This document shows, piece by piece, positions 1 through 5,919 of a stretch of 26,045 nucleotides of DNA; within the stretch, counting starts at the first letter, position 1, and every line of letters begins with the position of its first letter. The notes under the pieces are model-generated. The model searched no databases and was not told the origin of the DNA. It saw only the letters and a program-made list of their open reading frames with translations. Source of the DNA: DASQQQ01 sp036390995 (GTDB lineage Bacteria > Actinomycetota > UBA4738 > HRBIN12). The stretch covers positions 1-26,045 of the forward strand of contig DASWAT010000036.1 in NCBI GenBank assembly GCA_036390995.1, read 5' to 3'. A program made the position numbers and the translations under genes.

Positions 1-81
1 TGGCGGAAGTGGTCGGGCCACCGCATCAACCATCCGGACTTCGTCCAGCCCGACCGCAGCATGTCGATGATCGGCGGCTGA
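1..81 (+). CDS. C-terminal fragment of an unrecognised protein
   Basis: An open frame runs from the window edge to a TGA at 79-81 and encodes the last 26 residues, ending in DRSMSMIGG. Codon use is strongly G/C at third positions, as in the other genes here, which supports real coding. Too little is present to assign a family. It converges on the minus-strand gene that ends at 113, with 31 bases between the stops. Confidence 0.5.
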   Translation, partial: WRKWSGHRINHPDFVQPDRSMSMIGG

Positions 82-112
82 GGCGCCCGGGCGACCGGCC
101 CCGCAGAGCGGG

Positions 113-433
113 TCAGGCTCGCCGCCTGGGATGAAGGAGACCGCGAAGGCGAGGCAACCTCAGGCCGGTGAAGAACTTGCCGGCCAGGAAGGTCACCACC
201 GCCAGCAGTGGGAACAGGATGAGGCCCAGGCCCTTGGCCAGCTGAGCGACCCCAGGGCCAGCAGGGAAGCCCGACTCCACGTCCCGGAAGTGCGCGATGA
301 GGGCCCCGGTGGCGAAGACGCTGAGGGCCGAGAGCGCGAGCAGCACCATCCCCACCGCCACCAGGACGCCCTCGAGCCAGTCGTGCCCCGCGTAGCGGTT
401 GCGGATCCTGCGACGCAGGGACCGGAGCGACAA
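113..433 (-). CDS. Small two-helix membrane protein
   Basis: This 106-aa protein has an Arg-rich N-terminus (residues 1-14), a hydrophobic helix at about 22-47, a short loop and a second helix at about 66-88, then a basic tail (RLRGLLHPRRRA). By the positive-inside rule both ends should face the cytoplasm. I recognise no family. The only start in a sensible place is a TTG, 4 nt after the stop of the Crp-type regulator, so it is probably translated with that gene. The ribosome-binding site is weak (AGGA only 2-3 nt away), so the exact start is uncertain. Its place next to a cNMP-type regulator suggests a membrane role in the same response, but the protein itself does not show this. Confidence 0.6.
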   Translation of the reverse strand: MSLRSLRRRIRNRYAGHDWLEGVLVAVGMVLLALSALSVFATGALIAHFRDVESGFPAGPGVAQLAKGLGLILFPLLAVVTFLAGKFFTGLRLPRLRGLLHPRRRA

Positions 434-437
434 CGTC

Positions 438-1163
438 CTACAGGCCCGCCAGGCGGGCCAGGCCCGCGATGTCGCGCAGCACGAACCGACGCCCGTCCCG
501 CTGCACCAACCCCCGACGCTGGAGGTCGGACAGGATCCTGGTCACGTTCTCGCGGCTGCCCCCGCAGAGGCTCGCCAGGTCGGCGTGGGTCACGATCGAG
601 GGGACGGTCGCGCCGTCCGGGGGGAGGTCGTCCAGGCTCGGCGTGACGAGCTGCAGGAGTCGCTTGACCACGCGGCCCTTCAGGTCGAGGAACAGGAGAT
701 CCTCCACGAAGGCCTCGTGGGACTGCACCTGCCGGGCCAGCGCTCGAAGCAGCGCACGAGCTGCAGACGGCTCCTCGGTCAGGAACGCCAGGAAAGCGTC
801 GGCGGGAGCGACCCATACCTCGGACTCCTCGAGCGCGAACGCCTCCGCGGTGCGAGGCATGTCTCCCAGGACGCCCAGCTCCCCGAAGAACTGCGGCGTG
901 TCGATGGTGGTGTGCAGCTGCCTGTGCCCTCCGGCCGAAAGCGAGCTGATCTCCACCCGTCCCCCGATGAGGAAGTACACGTCGGGTGACTCGTCGCCCT
1001 GATAGAAGAGGTAGGTCCCGCGGCGGTAGCGGCGGGTCTTCCCTCGGGCCGCCAGCCCCCCCACCACCCGGGGATCGGCCCCTTGGAACAGCGGCGTGGC
1101 CGCCATCTCGAGCTCGATCGTCGGCTCGATCCGGGTTCGCACCATACCGTGAAGCGTAGTCAA
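438..1163 (-). CDS. Crp/Fnr-family transcriptional regulator
   Basis: The 241-aa protein has an N-terminal cyclic-nucleotide-binding domain (about 22-135) and a C-terminal Crp-type helix-turn-helix (about 165-235). The phosphate-binding cassette is present: FGELGVL at 93-99, then PRTA with Arg104 and Thr105, the positions that hold the cyclic phosphate in E. coli CRP. There is no Fnr-type cysteine cluster, so a nucleotide ligand is more likely than an Fe-S cluster. The recognition helix reads GSRENVTRIL, with Arg204, Glu205 and Arg209 matching Arg180, Glu181 and Arg185 of E. coli CRP, which read GTGA. GTGA-N6-TCAC sites are found nearby at 1499, 1522 and 4694. The start is either TTG at 1163, with GGAGG 3 nt upstream, or ATG at 1145 (235 aa). 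Target genes and ligand are inferred. Confidence 0.9.
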   Translation of the reverse strand: MTTLHGMVRTRIEPTIELEMAATPLFQGADPRVVGGLAARGKTRRYRRGTYLFYQGDESPDVYFLIGGRVEISSLSAGGHRQLHTTIDTPQFFGELGVLGDMPRTAEAFALEESEVWVAPADAFLAFLTEEPSAARALLRALARQVQSHEAFVEDLLFLDLKGRVVKRLLQLVTPSLDDLPPDGATVPSIVTHADLASLCGGSRENVTRILSDLQRRGLVQRDGRRFVLRDIAGLARLAGL

Positions 1164-1208
1164 GCTCCTCCCCTTGCGGAAGCCGGGCGGCCGGAACCGG
1201 AACGAAGT

Positions 1209-1237
1209 GCAGGCCCGGCGCTCCGCGCCGGGCCTGC
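1209..1237 (-). terminator. Hairpin terminator after the (VKR)n peptide gene
   Basis: A perfect 12-bp GC-rich stem (1209-1220 with 1226-1237) encloses a 5-nt loop. It lies between the stop of the 43-aa gene at 1261 and the start of the Crp-type gene. There is no clear U-tract, which is common for actinobacterial hairpins. Confidence 0.65.
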
Positions 1238-1260
1238 CACGATCATCGGCTTTCCGAGTG

Positions 1261-1392
1261 CTAGCGCTTCACGCGCTTCACGCGCTTGACCCGCTTGACG
1301 CGGGACACGCGCGTCGCCGCCTCGGTCTTGGCCTTGCTGCTACCGGTGCTCTTGGCACCCGGCTCCTTCGGAGAGATCTTCTTCTCCGCCAT
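1261..1392 (-). CDS. 43-aa lysine/arginine-rich peptide with (VKR)n tail
   Basis: The start is ATG at 1390-1392, preceded by a strong GGAGGT ribosome-binding site 9 nt upstream; the stop is TAG at 1261-1263. The peptide begins MAEKKISPKEPGAKS, passes through a Ser/Lys/Ala/Thr-rich middle and ends RVSRVKRVKRVKRVKR. It has no signal peptide or hydrophobic segment and a net charge well above +10. The composition recalls histone H1-like or HU-tail DNA-binding segments, but no folded domain is visible. The gene has its own upstream region with two CRP-type palindromes (1499-1535) and its own terminator. It could be a nucleoid or RNA-binding microprotein, or a secreted or processed cationic peptide, given the M50 protease gene upstream. 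Neither is proven. The gene itself is well supported by the start region. Confidence 0.75.
   Translation of the reverse strand: MAEKKISPKEPGAKSTGSSKAKTEAATRVSRVKRVKRVKRVKR
1264..1308. repeat. 9-bp tandem repeat encoding the VKR units
   Basis: Five consecutive 9-mers are seen on the plus strand: GCGCTTCAC twice, then GCGCTTGAC, CCGCTTGAC and GCGGGACAC. Each encodes a three-residue V-(K/S)-R unit of the 43-aa peptide on the minus strand. Such repeats expand and contract by slippage, so unit number may vary between strains. Confidence 0.85.
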
Positions 1393-1497
1393 CCGATGAC
1401 ACCTCCTCGGGTTCCGAGGCCCCACTGGCCCGGGAGAACCTTCCCAATCTTGCTCCCCGCCGACTCCCTGCGATGTGCTCCCCGTCACCGAGTGCGG

Positions 1498-1513
1498 CGT
1501 GATTCCCATCACC
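1498..1513. promoter_or_regulatory. CRP-type palindrome, site 1
   Basis: GTGA (1499-1502), a 6-bp spacer and TCAC (1509-1512) form the classical CRP-family half-site arrangement. It lies 107 bp upstream of the 43-aa peptide's start codon, and its centre is 23 bp, about two helical turns, from site 2. Confidence 0.65.
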
Positions 1514-1519
1514 TGTGAC

Positions 1520-1537
1520 GTGTGACGGACGTCACAC
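1520..1537. promoter_or_regulatory. CRP-type palindrome, site 2 (TGTGA-N6-TCACA)
   Basis: The sequence GTGTGACG-GA-CGTCACAC is a perfect palindrome that contains TGTGA (1521-1525), six bases, and TCACA (1532-1536), the full E. coli CRP consensus core. It overlaps the stop codon of the zinc-ribbon gene (1532-1534) and lies upstream of the 43-aa peptide gene on the minus strand. Confidence 0.75.
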
Positions 1538-1750
1538 GCCCTCGTCGAGCTCGGGAAGGTCCAGGGGATCGGGGCGAGGGGTGCACGCCCCGCAGAACAG
1601 AGCGTCCTCGACCACGAGGACACGGGTGACGTCACCGGTCTTGAAGAGCTCGAGGATGTACGGGTGCGTCTGCACATGATCCTCGCAGATCCCTCGACCG
1701 CAGAATCGGCAGGAGCCGACCGCGGTCCTCTTGCAGTGCCAGCAGTCCAA
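1532..1750 (-). CDS. Small cysteine-rich zinc-ribbon protein
   Basis: The 72-aa protein has paired metal-ligand motifs: C3-x2-C6, C14-x2-C17, C22-x2-H25 and C53-x2-C56, enough for two zinc sites in a B-box or ribbon-like fold. The pattern (CWHC ... CRFCGRGICEDH) resembles small archaeal DUF2180-type proteins and unnamed actinobacterial relatives; the family assignment is tentative. The start is TTG at 1750 with GGGAGG 4 nt upstream, 16 nt after the stop of the M50/cNMP protease gene, so it is probably the last gene of that operon. Its acidic C-terminus (DLPELDEGV) has no assigned role. A partner or adaptor function for the protease is possible but rests only on position. Confidence 0.8.
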   Translation of the reverse strand: MDCWHCKRTAVGSCRFCGRGICEDHVQTHPYILELFKTGDVTRVLVVEDALFCGACTPRPDPLDLPELDEGV

Positions 1751-1766
1751 TCGTCCTCCCGTGGTC

Positions 1767-3932
1767 CTAGTGCGTGAGCGTCTGGCTCACCGGGACGCTC
1801 GGATCGAGGACCCCACGCCTGAACGACGCCGCGAGCAGGCGGTCGAAGCCCGCGCGCTCCAGCCGGAATGCCCGAACGGGGGTTCGAGCCGTCACGGTGG
1901 CCGTCCGGGGAACGTCGAGCAACAGGGCGATCTCTCCGAAGTAGGAGCCCGGCCCCAGCGTCTGACGGTACTCCCCGCTCTCGATCACGTCGACCTGGCC
2001 GGACGATATCGCATAGAAGGCGTCCCCGATGGCGCCCTGCTCGACGATCTCCTCTCCGGGGGCGAACGTGCGCCATTCGCCCTGCTCCCGGAGCCTGCCG
2101 AGCTCGCTGCTGCCGAGGTTCCCGAAGCACGGCTGGGCCCGCAGCTCCGAGAGCTCCTGCAGCGTCGGGGCGAAGGACGGCAGGCGAAGGTGGTCGACGA
2201 GGAGGCGTTCGAACGTCCCTCGATCCACCTCGAAGAGCTCGGACTCCGCCAAGGACCGGACGGTGGCGGTGCGGGAAGAGCCCGTGGCCAGCGCGAGCTC
2301 CCCGAACGACTCCCCCGGCCCGAGGAGCCGGATCTGGTGCTCACCGCCGGTGTCCACCTCCTCCTCCACCACCTCAAGCGCCCCTCTCCGGACGACGTAG
2401 AAGGCCTCAGGCCGCTCGCCTTGCCGGAAGACGGGCTGGCCTGCCGACAAGGTCCGGAGTCGCACCCGGCCGGCCAGCTCGTTCAGCATGTCCACCGGGA
2501 CTTCTTCGAACAGCGGCAGCGCGTCGATCGCCTCCGCCGCCTCGACGCGCCAGCCTCGCTCGAGTCGGAACCGGACCCGTCGCACGACCGCCCGGATCCG
2601 TCGGAGGACCGACCGGACCACCTCGATGGCGCCGCGGATCACCGGTCCGGCGATGAACACGGCCAGGAGCACGAGGAGGAGCCGGGTCACCGGGCCCTCG
2701 TTCCACAGGCGCGACACCAGGCCTCCGAACACGGTCCGCCAGTAGAAGTAGGCCGTGTAGAAGGAGAAGACCGTGAAGGCGAGCCCGAGGAGGGCGTACA
2801 CGCCGAGCCCCACCTCCTGCTTCGAGAGCCGCTCGCGGGCCCGGAGCTTCTGGAACATGTCGTGGCGCATGAAGGCGAGCGAGCGCTGGCGAAGGTCCGG
2901 CACCTCGATCAGATCCGCCAGGATGTAGTAGCCGTCCAGCTCGAGCATCGGGATCAGGTTCATCATCACCACGAGGTAGTTCAGAACCGCGTAGCGGTAC
3001 AGCGTCTCGGAGAGCAGCCATCCCGGGAAGGCCCAGGCCACGATCGACGATCCGGCGGCCACCAGGAGCTGGGCGTAAGGACCGGCGAACGACTCCAAGA
3101 TCTGCTGGTGACGATCCATCATCATGCCGTCGGAGCTGTCCACGAAGAACGCGGGGGACCCGAAGTAGATCTGGAACCCCGCGCTCCGGATGTGCCGGCC
3201 GTTGTGCGCGATCACCAGGGCATGGCCGACCTCGTGGGCGAAGACCATGAAGTAATCGAGCGCCAGCAGCACGAGGAAGCCGATGGCCAGCGACTGGCCG
3301 GTGAGCGTGAACCGGTCCGAGCGGGCCAGCGTCAAGAACGCGAGGAACCCGGCCACCGCGAAGATCACGCTCGGCGCGGCCACCCACCATCGGAAGAAGA
3401 TCTTCAGTCCCCGGCGGTAGAGCCACTGGATCAGCCGGTCTGCGTCCTTCCACTCGATGGACAGCGTCCTGACGAACCCACGGGCCTTCTGGCGGCGCTC
3501 GCTCACCGGATCGAGAGCACGACCGACGAGAGCCTCGACGTTGCGGTAGGCAACGTCGAGGAAGTTGCCCTCGTACAACAAGCGAACGAGGTCGGAAACG
3601 GCCGAGACGTCCAGGTCGCCCGAGTCCCTGAACTCCTGGAGGACGATCTCCTTCACCGTTCTGGTCCCGTCCATGAGCTCCAGGATCCGCCTGTCCGACG
3701 CCTGCAGACGGTAGTGAAGGAGGTCCCGCGGGTTCGCGATCATGAGGTAGCTGTTCCCCCATCGAAGCGGGAACTCGCGGATCTCGATGTCGTCCGCCAG
3801 TTTGGGTCGGAAGCTCGCCGGATCGAGCCGGTGCTCGAGCGCTCCCCACACGCCGCGGTCGGCCGCGGGGGCGGGCTGCGTGCCCAGGCAGTCGTCCAGC
3901 GCCTGCCACACTCCCCGGGCGGGAACGGTCAC
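1767..3932 (-). CDS. PqqD-like/M50 membrane metalloprotease with two cNMP-binding domains
   Basis: The protein has 721 aa in three parts. Residues about 45-130 look like a PqqD-type winged-helix/peptide-recognition domain. Residues about 180-435 form a polytopic M50 site-2-type protease with HEVGH (zinc His233 and His237, catalytic Glu234) and NLIPMLELDG (325-334, third zinc ligand Asp333). Two cyclic-nucleotide-binding domains follow at about 472-580 and 602-705. Each keeps the phosphate cassette: FGELAL ... SRTA at 543-556 and FGEIAL ... PRTA at 665-678. The start is GTG at 3930-3932, overlapping the TGA of the preceding gene as GTGA. The reading frame continues upstream but there overlaps the preceding gene and has no family similarity. 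M50 proteases of this group cleave peptides or membrane proteins near or within the membrane. Cyclic-nucleotide control of cleavage is inference. Confidence 0.9.
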   Translation of the reverse strand: MTVPARGVWQALDDCLGTQPAPAADRGVWGALEHRLDPASFRPKLADDIEIREFPLRWGNSYLMIANPRDLLHYRLQASDRRILELMDGTRTVKEIVLQEFRDSGDLDVSAVSDLVRLLYEGNFLDVAYRNVEALVGRALDPVSERRQKARGFVRTLSIEWKDADRLIQWLYRRGLKIFFRWWVAAPSVIFAVAGFLAFLTLARSDRFTLTGQSLAIGFLVLLALDYFMVFAHEVGHALVIAHNGRHIRSAGFQIYFGSPAFFVDSSDGMMMDRHQQILESFAGPYAQLLVAAGSSIVAWAFPGWLLSETLYRYAVLNYLVVMMNLIPMLELDGYYILADLIEVPDLRQRSLAFMRHDMFQKLRARERLSKQEVGLGVYALLGLAFTVFSFYTAYFYWRTVFGGLVSRLWNEGPVTRLLLVLLAVFIAGPVIRGAIEVVRSVLRRIRAVVRRVRFRLERGWRVEAAEAIDALPLFEEVPVDMLNELAGRVRLRTLSAGQPVFRQGERPEAFYVVRRGALEVVEEEVDTGGEHQIRLLGPGESFGELALATGSSRTATVRSLAESELFEVDRGTFERLLVDHLRLPSFAPTLQELSELRAQPCFGNLGSSELGRLREQGEWRTFAPGEEIVEQGAIGDAFYAISSGQVDVIESGEYRQTLGPGSYFGEIALLLDVPRTATVTARTPVRAFRLERAGFDRLLAASFRRGVLDPSVPVSQTLTH

Positions 3933-4609
3933 GGGCTCGAGGGCTCCTGCGGACGCTCCTCCTGCATCCGCCGTTGGATGGCCGCGTACACCGATGGGCG
4001 GGCGGGCGGCCTCCGCTTCGAGGCGACCAGGTTCCCCAGGAACCCCCCGGCGAACAAGGCGATGGCGACGAAGGCCGCCATCTCGCCCCACGAGAACCCA
4101 CCGGTCGATGCCGGCTTCGCGATCGCCCGCGCTACGGACGCCGACTGCCCGAAGTCGTCGGTCGCGGTTAGGCGGAAGCGTGCCGATGCGGGGATCGCCC
4201 GCACGACCGTCGTCCGAAGCCTCAGGATCAGATGAGCACCGCCCGTGGTCACGGTCACCCCGTCGCCGCCCAGCTGTAGGTAAGTGCCCGACGCCCTGGC
4301 TCCCGTGCCCACCACCAGGTCCTGTGTGTTCACGGTCACGAGGTTGTTCCCGATGTCGAAGGACAACCGGTCCTTCACCCCACCGGCCACCACCAGATCG
4401 ACGTCGATCGTGTCGAGCCCCTGCCAGCCTCCGACCTGGATGGCATCGGCCTCGATCGTCAGCGTGCCGCCGGCTGCCGGGCTTCCCGAGACCCGGCCCG
4501 TGATGGTTGGGCCCTCCTGAGCGGCCCCAGCCGGGGCGGCAAGGAAGACGGCGGAGAGGAGGATCGCGCCGAAGACCACCCATCGGGACCGATCGAGACG
4601 GAAGACCAT
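3929..4609 (-). CDS. Exported single-pass membrane protein, unknown function
   Basis: The 226-aa protein has a signal peptide (Arg-containing N-terminus, hydrophobic core about 11-26, AAPAGAA cleavage region near 30). A beta-rich exported domain (about 33-165) is rich in Gly/Thr/Val and ends in a stretch (RFRLTATDDFGQSASV) like an Ig-type strand pair. One transmembrane helix (about 174-196) and a basic cytoplasmic tail follow. I recognise no family. Its TGA overlaps the GTG start of the M50/cNMP protease, so the two are translationally coupled. This topology, one helix with a short cytoplasmic tail, would suit a site-2 protease substrate or an anchored partner; that is inference. The start is ATG at 4609 without a clear ribosome-binding site. 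A TTGCAG (4641-4646) / 17 bp / GAAGAT (4618-4623) promoter would give an almost leaderless mRNA. Confidence 0.8.
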   Translation of the reverse strand: MVFRLDRSRWVVFGAILLSAVFLAAPAGAAQEGPTITGRVSGSPAAGGTLTIEADAIQVGGWQGLDTIDVDLVVAGGVKDRLSFDIGNNLVTVNTQDLVVGTGARASGTYLQLGGDGVTVTTGGAHLILRLRTTVVRAIPASARFRLTATDDFGQSASVARAIAKPASTGGFSWGEMAAFVAIALFAGGFLGNLVASKRRPPARPSVYAAIQRRMQEERPQEPSSP

Positions 4610-4691
4610 CGCGGGGCATCTTCACGCTCGGAAAGCGTTCCTGCAAGGTGACGGCGAGCACCCTTCCGAGGTGTCGGACCTCATGCGGGTC

Positions 4692-4709
4692 CGGTGAGCC
4701 GCGTCACCG
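4692..4709. promoter_or_regulatory. CRP-type palindrome, site 3 (divergent promoter region)
   Basis: CGGTGA (4692-4697), six bases, TCACCG (4704-4709) is a perfect 6-bp dyad with the GTGA-N6-TCAC core. Its centre (4700.5) is 91.5 bp from the ATG of the exported membrane protein on the minus strand. It is also about 41-42 bp upstream of the likely transcription start of the plus-strand gene at 4773, if the -10 box is 4730-4735. Confidence 0.6.
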
Positions 4710-4729
4710 CGGCGCTGTCGGGCCCCGTC

Positions 4730-4735
4730 TACCGT
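4730..4735 (+). promoter_or_regulatory. Putative -10 box TACCGT
   Basis: A TANNNT hexamer lies 37 bp before the ATG at 4773. A start of transcription 6-7 bp downstream would put CRP-type site 3 at about -41.5, the classical class II activator position. The hexamer alone is weak evidence. Confidence 0.35.
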
Positions 4736-4772
4736 TTCATCGCACGACGAGGGGATCAGGAGGAGGGGCGTC

Positions 4773-4982
4773 ATGGTCACCGGAGACATCGCCAGATACC
4801 AGATCCAGGATCGGATCCGTGAGGCGGACGCCTACCGCAGGTCCAGGAGGGCCGCCGGCGCCCCACGAGGGCAGGTTCGCCGAGTCCTCCGAGCCGTGGC
4901 CTCCGCCGTCCGGCCGATCCGGCGGCAACCGTTCACCCCACCGACATCGGATCGTCGCCTGACGGTCGCCACCCGGGTCTAG
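4773..4982 (+). CDS. Small basic hypothetical protein
   Basis: The 69-aa protein starts at ATG 4773 behind a strong AGGAGGAGG ribosome-binding site. Its N-terminus (DIARYQIQDRIREADAYR) is an amphipathic helix of the type seen in small actinobacterial and Chloroflexi proteins of unknown function; the rest is Arg-rich and probably disordered. It has no signal peptide or membrane segment. It is divergent from the exported membrane protein and shares CRP-type site 3 with it, so it may belong to the same regulon. The antisense frame at 4737-4928 lacks a credible ribosome-binding site and is not preferred. Confidence 0.55.
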   Translation: MVTGDIARYQIQDRIREADAYRRSRRAAGAPRGQVRRVLRAVASAVRPIRRQPFTPPTSDRRLTVATRV

Positions 4983-5016
4983 GGTCGGGAACGCCCGGAG
5001 GCACGCGCCCCTGCGT

Positions 5017-5051
5017 CGCGGGGAGCCGGTCCGTCACCCGGCTTCCCCGCG
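5017..5051. terminator. Hairpin between convergent genes
   Basis: A long GC stem with one bulged base (5017-5029 with 5038-5051) and an 8-nt loop sits between the plus-strand gene ending at 4982 and the minus-strand gene ending at 5069. It can serve both. Confidence 0.6.
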
Positions 5052-5068
5052 CCCCCTCTCTCAGGGTG

Positions 5069-5767
5069 TCAGGACAGGCTGCCGATCACGGACCGAAGGG
5101 TGGACTCCGCGATCTCGCCGGTGGCCGCCTGGACCACCGTCCCGTCGCCGTTCACGAAGTAGACCGTGGGGAAGTACTGGATGCCGAACATCTGGGCCAG
5201 CGTGCCCGCCTTGTCGTCCACGGCCACCGGGAACGTCAGGCCATGGTCGGCCAGGTATCCGTTCGCGGTCGGCCCGGGCTCCTGGCCGATCGCCGTCACG
5301 ACCGTCATCAGATCCACGTTCGGGTAGTCCTGCATCACGCGTGCCAGCTTCGGCAGCTCCACCTGGCAGTGCGGGCACCACGGCGCCCAGATCGAGAGCA
5401 CCGTCGGCGTGCCCGGCTTCCAGTCGATCCGCTCCCGCTGGACGGCGAGCTTCCCGTCTGCCCCGGCCGCCATCCGGAAGCCGGGTGCCGAGAACAGGGG
5501 CGCGGTGTCCCCCCTGGCCAGCATCGCGGACCGGGCGGGGCCCGCCTCGATCTGGCCCGAAGCGGAGGGCTCGATCGCCGAGCCGCCGGAGTTGCCTGAG
5601 CTGCCGCTCAGCATGACGACGAGGACCAGCACCAGCACGGCCACCACGCCAACCCCCCCGAGGCCGTACTGGAGGTTGCGGCGCTGCCGGCGTCGGCGCT
5701 CCGCGGTCGCGCGGGCCTCGGCGGCCACCCGCTTACGTTCCCGCTTCGTGATCGCGGCGTTCGACAT
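5069..5767 (-). CDS. Membrane-anchored TlpA/ResA-like thioredoxin-fold protein
   Basis: The 232-aa protein has a highly basic cytoplasmic N-terminus (about 7-31), one transmembrane helix (about 33-53), a linker and an extracytoplasmic thioredoxin fold. The active site is WAPWCPHC with Cys131 and Cys134, followed by the cis-proline region YFPTVYFV. Proteins of this family reduce or exchange disulfides outside the membrane, for example in cytochrome c maturation; the substrate here is unknown. The start chosen is ATG 5767 (MSNAAITKRERKR) with GGAGG 10 nt upstream. An in-frame extension to 5839 lacks family character. It is preceded by the S9 peptidase gene on the same strand, 152 bp away with hairpins between, so it is probably a separate transcript. 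Confidence 0.88.
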   Translation of the reverse strand: MSNAAITKRERKRVAAEARATAERRRRQRRNLQYGLGGVGVVAVLVLVLVVMLSGSSGNSGGSAIEPSASGQIEAGPARSAMLARGDTAPLFSAPGFRMAAGADGKLAVQRERIDWKPGTPTVLSIWAPWCPHCQVELPKLARVMQDYPNVDLMTVVTAIGQEPGPTANGYLADHGLTFPVAVDDKAGTLAQMFGIQYFPTVYFVNGDGTVVQAATGEIAESTLRSVIGSLS

Positions 5768-5856
5768 CGGTCCGCATCCTCCGTTGCCGTTCGTTCGAGC
5801 CCGTTCGGCCGGGCCCACGTTCGCGTTCCATCGTCCCATCGCGTGGCCAGAGGACC

Positions 5857-5872
5857 CGGGCCGTTCGGCCCG
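5857..5872 (-). terminator. Short hairpin after the S9 peptidase gene
   Basis: The 6-bp stem CGGGCC/GGCCCG with a GTTC loop lies 48 bp downstream of the peptidase stop. A second small hairpin (5799-5814, GCCCG/CGGGC) follows before the thioredoxin-like gene. No U-tract is present. Confidence 0.4.
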
Positions 5873-5919
5873 TTGGACCTGGGACGGGCGGCCGGAGAAC
5901 GTCGAAGAGGTGGTCCCGC

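Noticed and set aside
1625..1636. Palindrome GGTGACGTCACC
   Set aside because: The spacer between GTGA and TCAC is 2 bp, not 6, and it lies inside the zinc-ribbon coding sequence.
1731..4235. 834-aa open frame on the plus strand
   Set aside because: It is antisense to the M50/cNMP protease, has low-complexity Arg/Glu/His composition and matches no family; GC-rich antisense frames stay open by chance.
3933..4661. N-terminal extension of the M50/cNMP protease frame
   Set aside because: It overlaps the exported membrane protein gene, whose signal peptide and helix are clear, and the extension has no recognisable domain.
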